Part shown: piece by piece, positions 29,653 through 34,150 of the stretch | Layout of the letters: the number at the start of each line of letters is the position of its first letter | Position numbering within the stretch: position 1 is the first letter of the stretch | Translations under genes and position numbers: made by a program | Origin: a virus | Direction: 5' to 3' (one strand) | IMG/VR virus record: IMGVR_UViG_3300007541_000086 | Span: 1 to 34,150 of that record | Length of the DNA stretch: 34,150 bases | The notes under the pieces: model-generated | The model's input: the letters and a program-made list of their open reading frames with translations, nothing else | What the model was told of the DNA's origin: nothing | The model's database searches: none

Positions 29653-30048
29653 TTACTTTGCAACTTTCTTAATTTTTTCTACAGTCCTAAGGCCACCAAG
29701 TCCCAGCATACCGAGAAGAACAGTCATAAGGCTGTCCATATCAAACGCAGGCAGGTCTGGGATTTCTACCCCAGCCATGCCCGCCCCAAAAATAATAAAC
29801 GGGCAGATGACAAAGTGCCATGCCATTGCAAAAGAAAGACACCAACCAAGAAAGGGCCTCCATCCCGCAACAAATATAGAACGGTGCTGTGCTTCGGCTT
29901 TATTAATTTCCAACTGCCCCATGATTTGCTCTTGCATATGTCGCTCTGACATAGTGGCAATCTCATGTGCGAGTTTTGCTCTCTGATCTTTGTCTTCAAT
30001 AAACTTATCTAGAAGACTTGTTACTGGACCTATTAATGTTTGTAGCAT
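29653..30048 (-). CDS. Holin, GTA-type three-TM family
   Basis: Forms the membrane lesion that times lysis. Seen: a charged N-terminal helix (about 12-55), then RSIFVAGWRPFLGWCLSFAM with hydrophobic segments about 58-80 and 80-92, and a third about 104-123 (FDMDSLMTVLLGMLGLGGL), ending in a basic tail KIKKVAK. The WRPFLGW motif is typical of the GTA_holin_3TM family. The start follows GGAGAGAGAAA-ATG. Together with the neighbouring membrane protein and the downstream amidase it makes a lysis cassette. Confidence 0.85.
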   Translation of the reverse strand: MLQTLIGPVTSLLDKFIEDKDQRAKLAHEIATMSERHMQEQIMGQLEINKAEAQHRSIFVAGWRPFLGWCLSFAMAWHFVICPFIIFGAGMAGVEIPDLPAFDMDSLMTVLLGMLGLGGLRTVEKIKKVAK

Positions 30049-30151
30049 TTTCTCTCTCCTGAATTTGCTTTTTCATAGCGATTATTCTTAACCTAATACT
30101 CGCCACCTTTTCCTCTAGAGTTAAGTTTTCTTGTTCTCGTTGTTCATCCAT
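30005..30151 (-). CDS. Candidate overlapping 48-residue charged protein in the lysis cassette
   Basis: A complete frame MDEQREQENLTLEEKVASIR, then LRIIAMKKQIQEREN and a polar tail. It overlaps the end of the 67-aa membrane protein gene and the start of the holin gene in another frame. It would form one highly charged amphipathic helix. An internal GTG preceded by GAGGAAAAG (giving 33 aa) has a better ribosome site. Overlapping small genes are common in lysis cassettes (spanin or antiholin type), but no lipobox or membrane segment is present. It may be a chance ORF. Confidence 0.35.
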   Translation of the reverse strand: MDEQREQENLTLEEKVASIRLRIIAMKKQIQERENATNINRSSNKSSR

Positions 30152-30324
30152 ATCGCAAAAGCCCCCGTCATTGCGCCAGTAACCACAGATACTAAGCCCG
30201 CTTGACTAGGTGTCGGGTCTGGCAAAGTCATGAACCATTCTACCACACGCCAACTCATAACTGTCATAGCAATCATCATAAACCTAGGAAGCAGTTTCCA
30301 TTTTAATACTTGTTCTGCTGACAT
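30121..30324 (-). CDS. Small two-TM membrane protein of the lysis region (67 aa)
   Basis: Two hydrophobic segments (about 12-32, LPRFMMIAMTVMSWRVVEWF, and 40-60, SQAGLVSVVTGAMTGAFAIW), a proline-rich turn TLPDPTP between them, and a charged tail NNENKKT. I associate this pattern with conserved small phage membrane proteins beside holins. It could be a second holin or an antiholin. No Shine-Dalgarno precedes the ATG: palindrome copy 10 ends one base before it. Confidence 0.75.
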   Translation of the reverse strand: MSAEQVLKWKLLPRFMMIAMTVMSWRVVEWFMTLPDPTPSQAGLVSVVTGAMTGAFAIWMNNENKKT

Positions 30325-30339
30325 TGTTCTATATAACTA
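30324..30339. repeat. Dispersed 16-bp palindrome, copy 10
   Basis: TTGTTCTATATAACTA(T). It contains the stop codon of the 76-aa gene and the first bases before the start of the 67-aa gene, occupying the place where a ribosome site would be. Confidence 0.7.
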
Positions 30340-30559
30340 TTTTTACTGTGCCACTATCATTCCAAAGAGCGCCTATTTCCAGACCTGTAGATGATGTTGG
30401 CAAATCGGTTAATGTAATCTTTGTCGCGCGCATTTCGCCCGGGTTTCTTTCTTGCTCAATAAATAGTTCTAGCGCCCTGATTAGATCTTGCATGTAAGTT
30501 AAATCATACTCTGGCCTAGGCTCTGGCAGTCTTGGTGGTGGTATTTGATTGGATGACAC
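30329..30559 (-). CDS. Conserved small phage protein, unknown function (76 aa)
   Basis: Seen: a proline-rich start (QIPPPRLPEPRPEYDLTY), a helix MQDLIRALELFIEQERNPGE (about 23-42), then TLTDLPTSSTGLEIGALWND and a final strand TVKIVI. I associate this layout with a conserved protein in marine podovirus-like phages, beside the stabilization protein. Its function is not known; a small virion or tail component is plausible. The start overlaps the upstream stop by one base. Its stop lies in palindrome copy 10. Confidence 0.75.
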   Translation of the reverse strand: MSSNQIPPPRLPEPRPEYDLTYMQDLIRALELFIEQERNPGEMRATKITLTDLPTSSTGLEIGALWNDSGTVKIVI

Positions 30560-32478
30560 TAGCGCCTCCCATCAGTCCTGATGTCAACTCGTGGCGAACC
30601 AAGTTTCCACTTGCTACCTAAAGCATCTGACGACACCTTCATAGAGTAAGAGCGCCCCCTGATTCTTACATTTAATTCATTGGTAAATTGCTCAACTGGA
30701 GACGTTGCGGTTCTAGACGCTACACCAGTATCTGTGGAAGAATAATTCTGGCCGGGGAAATTTCTTGCCTGCACAGTAAAGGTTGCTTGAGGGGAAGCCA
30801 AACTAGTTGACCCATTGAATGTAATGTCTGGAATAATTTTTCGCAGGAAAGTAAACTGCTGACCGTCATCAATATCCATTGGCGCCGATTCAACAAAAGA
30901 AGACATGGCAGAGCCGTCATCATCATAACCAAACTCATGGTTGTACAAAAGATTACCTGATCCTGTTATCCCAGCGGCTATTGGGTAAGGCCGAGTCCCT
31001 CTATCAAGCCAAGCTGTTCTGCCCAAAGCGCCATAGTACCAAAGGTTATCATTGTAATTATATATGACGTACCTATCGTTTTGTCCGTCACCACCGTTTG
31101 CTACTGAGTTTGTGTCAGAACAATAGAACCACACAACCTCGCCAAACTCCGAGTTAACTCCGGCAACAACCTTGTCAGTTTGCGCTAGGTTAAAGTCAAG
31201 AAACACTTTATCCCTTACTGTGCAATCTAGTTGCTTTGTTTGACCAGCATACATATAGAAGTTATCTATGCCCATCCAGACAACAAAGTCTTCTGTTGCC
31301 GCAACGGCGTTAGGCCCCATAATAGTAATGCCGGAAGACAATGGTTGCGCGCCAAATGTATACGGTGGCCCAATATAACGTATTGAGTTTAGCGATGTAT
31401 CAGTCCAAACAAGTATTTCTCGCTTGGTCTCAATAGCGGTAACAAACTCTGATCCAGAGCCTAAGCGCAAATCACCAGCGGTGTTGGTCGATGTAGGCCA
31501 CCAGTCTACTGGATTTTCTTGCGAAGAAAATCTAATGAGGAGCGGGTCTTGCACCCCATCACCTTGAGTTGCACTGCTGTTGGCGCCAAGACCATCGCAA
31601 CCAAAAGCAATAACGTGTCTATCTTGGTCAGACACAAGCACTTGCTTTGCGATTGTTGGTACACTAGTTTTTGTTCCGCTAGCTGCTCCAGTGGTGGCGG
31701 CGCTTAACTCAACAGCGCGGTTTGATAATGTTTGAGTTTTGTCCCAGTAGTATATGCTAGAGTCTCTTGGGTTTAACAAAAGATCTTCGCCAAAGTTATC
31801 ATGTGCCCACAGTCTAATCTCTTTTGTTGTGTTTGTAGCGGACGCAGACCCCCAAGTTCCACGACCCCATGTGCCAGCGCCCCAGCCAGTGCCGCCAACG
31901 GTTGTGTCTAGACCAACATTAATTTGATACGCGCCCACAACACTAGACCCGCCGTTACCCGTGTCGGATGCAGTTGCTGTCGCAGACACAGTAATAGTGT
32001 ATGTATCAGCATCGGGAACTGTTACCACCTGATGCTCTTGGTTCAATATGTCTGCTGTGATATTACCGCCTAAAGACACGGCACCAGAGAATGTAACAAA
32101 ATCATTTTCAATGGCGCCATGAGATGTGTCAGTGACTGTGATTATTGCACTGCCATTTGTCGCAGAAAACGTCACGTCACCAGCCGCTGTTGTTTCCCTG
32201 ATTGGCGTTATGTCATTGAAGCCCTCGCCCTCTTCAATGTAGTATTTTAAGTTGGTGCCGACACCCAAATAATTTGACCCGTCAAGAGCAATCCAGTTGT
32301 GTAACGCTCTAGCGCTCCCCAAGTAGGAAGAAGAACTATACTTCTTCCAGCCACCAATTTTCTCTGGATAGCCAAAACGAAATCTAATTTTGTCGCAGTC
32401 AACCCACCCGCCTTCGTTACTGTACGATGTGATTTCGCGGTTTATGCCCGGACGGAATTGTAACTTAGTCAGTGGCAT
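30559..32478 (-). CDS. P22 gp10-like packaged-DNA stabilization / tail protein
   Basis: Probable tail-hub or portal-closing protein (639 aa). Seen: the N-terminal signature FRPGINREITSYSNEGGWVD followed by KIRFRFGYPEKIGGWKKY (7-46), typical of phage stabilization proteins; a beta-rich inserted Ig-like module at about 101-185 (VTFSATNGSAIITVTDTSHG onward); a glycine/tryptophan run GWGAGTWGRGTWG (198-210); then a mainly beta body with LWAHDNFGEDLLLNPRDSSI (about 223-242) and repeated WYYG- and YVIYNYND-type strands. The extra Ig-like insert is probably surface-exposed. It lies in the middle of the late operon. Confidence 0.8.
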   Translation of the reverse strand: MPLTKLQFRPGINREITSYSNEGGWVDCDKIRFRFGYPEKIGGWKKYSSSSYLGSARALHNWIALDGSNYLGVGTNLKYYIEEGEGFNDITPIRETTAAGDVTFSATNGSAIITVTDTSHGAIENDFVTFSGAVSLGGNITADILNQEHQVVTVPDADTYTITVSATATASDTGNGGSSVVGAYQINVGLDTTVGGTGWGAGTWGRGTWGSASATNTTKEIRLWAHDNFGEDLLLNPRDSSIYYWDKTQTLSNRAVELSAATTGAASGTKTSVPTIAKQVLVSDQDRHVIAFGCDGLGANSSATQGDGVQDPLLIRFSSQENPVDWWPTSTNTAGDLRLGSGSEFVTAIETKREILVWTDTSLNSIRYIGPPYTFGAQPLSSGITIMGPNAVAATEDFVVWMGIDNFYMYAGQTKQLDCTVRDKVFLDFNLAQTDKVVAGVNSEFGEVVWFYCSDTNSVANGGDGQNDRYVIYNYNDNLWYYGALGRTAWLDRGTRPYPIAAGITGSGNLLYNHEFGYDDDGSAMSSFVESAPMDIDDGQQFTFLRKIIPDITFNGSTSLASPQATFTVQARNFPGQNYSSTDTGVASRTATSPVEQFTNELNVRIRGRSYSMKVSSDALGSKWKLGSPRVDIRTDGRR

Positions 32479-32479
32479 G

Positions 32480-32782
32480 CTACCCCCCGATTAAGTTTTT
32501 GTTCAAATTTTCTTTTACGTTTAAAGCCATGATCTCATGTCCAATCTTGTTGGCCTCAACCATCTCGTTACGAAAACTTTCTACAGCGGCGCCTGTTGCT
32601 CTTGATTGCTGTGCGTTTTCTATAAGTAGCATAGGAAGCCACGCCATAGCACACCCCCACTCTTCGGTCTGCTCGCCAGTGTTAGGGTTTGTGCCGCTAA
32701 TTTTCATAAACCATGCACAGTCAAATTGACGGCAGGGGTCAAAATTATTAAGCGGGCAATTTTGCTTTACCTCAATTTTCAT
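32480..32782 (-). CDS. Cysteine-containing conserved phage protein (100 aa)
   Basis: Seen: four cysteines (C9, C17, C22, C44) around KQNCPLNNFDPCRQFDCAWF, a conserved turn GTNPNTGEQTEEWGCAMAWL (about 30-49), then a long helix (about 50-95). The cysteines could bind zinc or an Fe-S cluster. I associate this arrangement with conserved hypothetical proteins beside the tail-fibre gene in marine phages. The function is unknown. It is 2 nt from the tail-fibre gene and 1 nt from the stabilization-protein gene, so it is probably translated with them. Confidence 0.75.
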   Translation of the reverse strand: MKIEVKQNCPLNNFDPCRQFDCAWFMKISGTNPNTGEQTEEWGCAMAWLPMLLIENAQQSRATGAAVESFRNEMVEANKIGHEIMALNVKENLNKNLIGG

Positions 32783-32784
32783 GT

Positions 32785-33894
32785 TTAATCTTTCTCTGCA
32801 ATAATTACATCAACGTACTGGACATCCATATCAATAGATGTACCAGTAAACGCAGATGAAACTGCTAGAGTGCCAGCGCCGTGTGAGTGAGACCCACCGC
32901 CTCCAGCAGAACCGCTATTGACTGTGGTGTTGGGGCTTCTAATCAAATCTGATTCCTCGCCGCCAGCGCCGGGGGATGTATCATGCGTTCTATAGCCAAT
33001 GGTATGCGTATGCGCTGGAATTTCAGATAGCGTTAAAGTGTGGCCAGCAGTGCTCCCTGAGACTGTGTTGCTAATAGAACCAGAGACAGATTTACTGTCA
33101 AAAGCAGTAGTAAACGCTACAGTACCACCACTGCTTGCTGTCCCCGACACCACACGAAGCGCTTTGTTGTTATGTGTTGTGTCTTTAGTCCAGCCTGTGG
33201 GCGCTGTTGTTTGCTGAAACAACATCTTGGTGCCAGAAGCAAATACAGCGTTGCTTGCAAGTTTAGCGACAGTAACTGCGCCATCTACAATTTTAGCAGT
33301 GGTAACTGCATCGTCTGCAATTTTGGCAGTGGCTACAGCATCATCTAAAATTTTAACTGAGGTTACAGCATCGTCTGCAAGTTTAACAGATGTAACAGCG
33401 CTATCTGAAAGTTTGGCGGTGGCAACAGCAGTGTTTGCAAGTTTCGCAGTGGTAATGGCGCCGTCTTCAATAGACGCCGTGTCTATTGTCATTTTAGTTA
33501 CAGCCGCACTAGCGCCAGCGCCATTTGAGAAAATCCAACTAAAAGCGCCAGCCTCAATTGTAGCGTTGCCGCCGGAGCCTTGGGTAAACACAGCAGACTG
33601 CGAAGTGTTGTTGTGAACCAAGTAAGACTTTTGTTGATCGCTTGGAGTTATTGTAATTGTGTTTGTGCCAGACGGTGACCCACCCAACACAAGAACCTTA
33701 TAATCCCCTTCAGACACGGCGCCGTCTGATGTTGACAGGGTGTGAGTTGTCCCTGACAAAGATATAGCACCAACGCCATTAAGAGCGCGGTCAATAATAT
33801 CAAAGTTAATGTTAGTGGTATCGCCCCAAGTACCGGACTGTTCGCCAGTAGACGGCTTTTCTATACCATTGTTTGAAGTGTAAGTTGAGGCCAT
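32785..33894 (-). CDS. Tail fibre protein with ten-residue repeats and collar-like tip
   Basis: Probable receptor-binding fibre (369 aa). The N-terminus NNGIEKPSTGEQSGTWGDTTNI (about 8-30) resembles virion-attachment segments of marine phage fibres. Residues 142-221 are eight ten-residue repeats (such as LADDAVTSVK, ILDDAVATAK, IADDAVTTAK). The C-terminal part has a tail-collar-like APTGWTKD (231-238) and histidine motifs HTHT (295-298) and SHSHG (335-339), recalling the iron-binding HxH motifs of T4 gp37-type fibre tips. Glycine-rich loops between them are probably variable and exposed. Confidence 0.85.
   Translation of the reverse strand: MASTYTSNNGIEKPSTGEQSGTWGDTTNINFDIIDRALNGVGAISLSGTTHTLSTSDGAVSEGDYKVLVLGGSPSGTNTITITPSDQQKSYLVHNNTSQSAVFTQGSGGNATIEAGAFSWIFSNGAGASAAVTKMTIDTASIEDGAITTAKLANTAVATAKLSDSAVTSVKLADDAVTSVKILDDAVATAKIADDAVTTAKIVDGAVTVAKLASNAVFASGTKMLFQQTTAPTGWTKDTTHNNKALRVVSGTASSGGTVAFTTAFDSKSVSGSISNTVSGSTAGHTLTLSEIPAHTHTIGYRTHDTSPGAGGEESDLIRSPNTTVNSGSAGGGGSHSHGAGTLAVSSAFTGTSIDMDVQYVDVIIAEKD
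33232..33471 (-). repeat. Eight 30-bp tandem repeats in the tail-fibre gene
   Basis: The DNA encodes eight successive ten-residue units of the form (L/I)x(D/N)xAV(T/A)xxK. Units vary by a few bases, so the array is old enough to have diverged but could still expand or contract by recombination. Confidence 0.8.
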
Positions 33895-34150
33895 CTATAC
33901 CACCATTTCATTCCATGTTTTGATTGTAACACTAGCGTTGATCTCTGTCCATGAGTCTCCGCTGTGCGTAATTTCTGCCCAAATTTCTGGGTTGGTTGAT
34001 GCGTCAATCGGAACCCACAGTAAGTTACCGTCTGTGGTCATCACAAACGCGAATATCATATCTGAATCAGCCGATGCAGTAAAGTTAGCAGCGGTAGACT
34101 GTATAAATGCAGACACCATTTCTGCTTCGGTGATTCTAATAGCTATTCCG
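33895..34150 (-). CDS. Virion protein, partial (cut by the right edge)
   Basis: The frame is open to the right edge (reading GIAIRITEAEMVSAFIQSTA at the edge), so the ATG at 34119 is not necessarily the start and the gene is 5'-truncated. The visible part has IFAFVMTTDGNLLWVPIDAS and a tryptophan-spaced beta pattern PEIWAEITHSGDSWTEI, then TIKTWNEMVV, as in tail or fibre-associated proteins. It ends one base before the tail-fibre gene. No named family is recognised. Confidence 0.6.
   Translation of the reverse strand, partial: GIAIRITEAEMVSAFIQSTAANFTASADSDMIFAFVMTTDGNLLWVPIDASTNPEIWAEITHSGDSWTEINASVTIKTWNEMVV

Noticed and set aside
33232-33471. Repeat array read as a CRISPR or variable-number intergenic repeat
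   Set aside because: The units are contiguous, in frame and coding (ten residues each), so they are protein repeats.
1-34150. tRNA genes, CRISPR arrays, integrase or attachment sites, insertion sequences
   Set aside because: I looked for T-loop/anticodon patterns, regular spaced repeats, tyrosine or serine recombinase motifs and transposase genes, and found none. The AlpA-like gene alone is not evidence for lysogeny.

Overview
The window is one continuous piece of a lytic tailed-bacteriophage genome, most likely a short-tailed (podovirus-like) marine phage. The evidence for this is a P22 gp10-like 'stabilization' protein, several internal or ejection-type virion proteins (one a 3063-residue polyvalent protein), a T7-lysozyme-type amidase, a GTA-type three-TM holin, and several small conserved proteins of a kind I know from marine phage genomes. 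I see no integrase, tRNA, CRISPR array, insertion sequence or host gene. Strong GGAG Shine-Dalgarno sequences point to an ordinary Gram-negative bacterial host. The host cannot be named from this sequence.

Layout. (1) 24-560, minus: terminase small subunit, with a candidate 32-codon ORF behind it. (2) 580-1106: no convincing large gene. The plus strand holds a run of short hairpins, two capped by GNRA loops, that looks like a structured leader or non-coding RNA. (3) 1107-7167, plus: an operon-like run of small unknown genes around a MoxR-type AAA+ ATPase and a DUF2201-type metallopeptidase/VWA protein. It ends with a hairpin-rich leader and a ParB-like protein. (4) 7281-10519, minus: a DUF6378 protein, an unknown protein, a T7-gp4/Twinkle-like primase-helicase, an AT-rich candidate replication origin, an unknown 102-residue protein and a RusA-like resolvase. 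(5) 10589-13993, plus: recombination module (Cas4/RecB-like Fe-S nuclease, Sak3/DUF1071 annealing protein, SSB-like protein with a DDNVPF tail, HNH nuclease), four small unknown genes and an AlpA-like HTH protein. (6) 14052 to the right edge, minus: virion and lysis genes, read right to left: partial virion protein, tail fibre with 30-bp repeats, stabilization protein, membrane proteins and holin, HTH-phosphoesterase, amidase, ejection proteins, and the giant polyvalent protein.

The genes fit together as an early takeover and regulation block (region 3), replication and recombination blocks (regions 4 and 5) and a late block (region 6). The terminase small subunit reads leftward off the left edge and a virion protein enters from the right edge on the same strand. 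Large terminase, portal, capsid and any DNA or RNA polymerase probably lie outside the window, between the two edges of a circular or permuted map (inference).

The most unusual signals are a family of about ten 16-bp palindromes (consensus AAGTTCTATAGAACTT) spread over 30 kb in one polarity and often placed on start or stop codons; the structured RNA region before 1107; a MoxR/VWA-metallopeptidase pair inside a phage early operon; and the giant polyvalent protein, whose modules are punctuated by recurring KYS(I/V)AR-like motifs.
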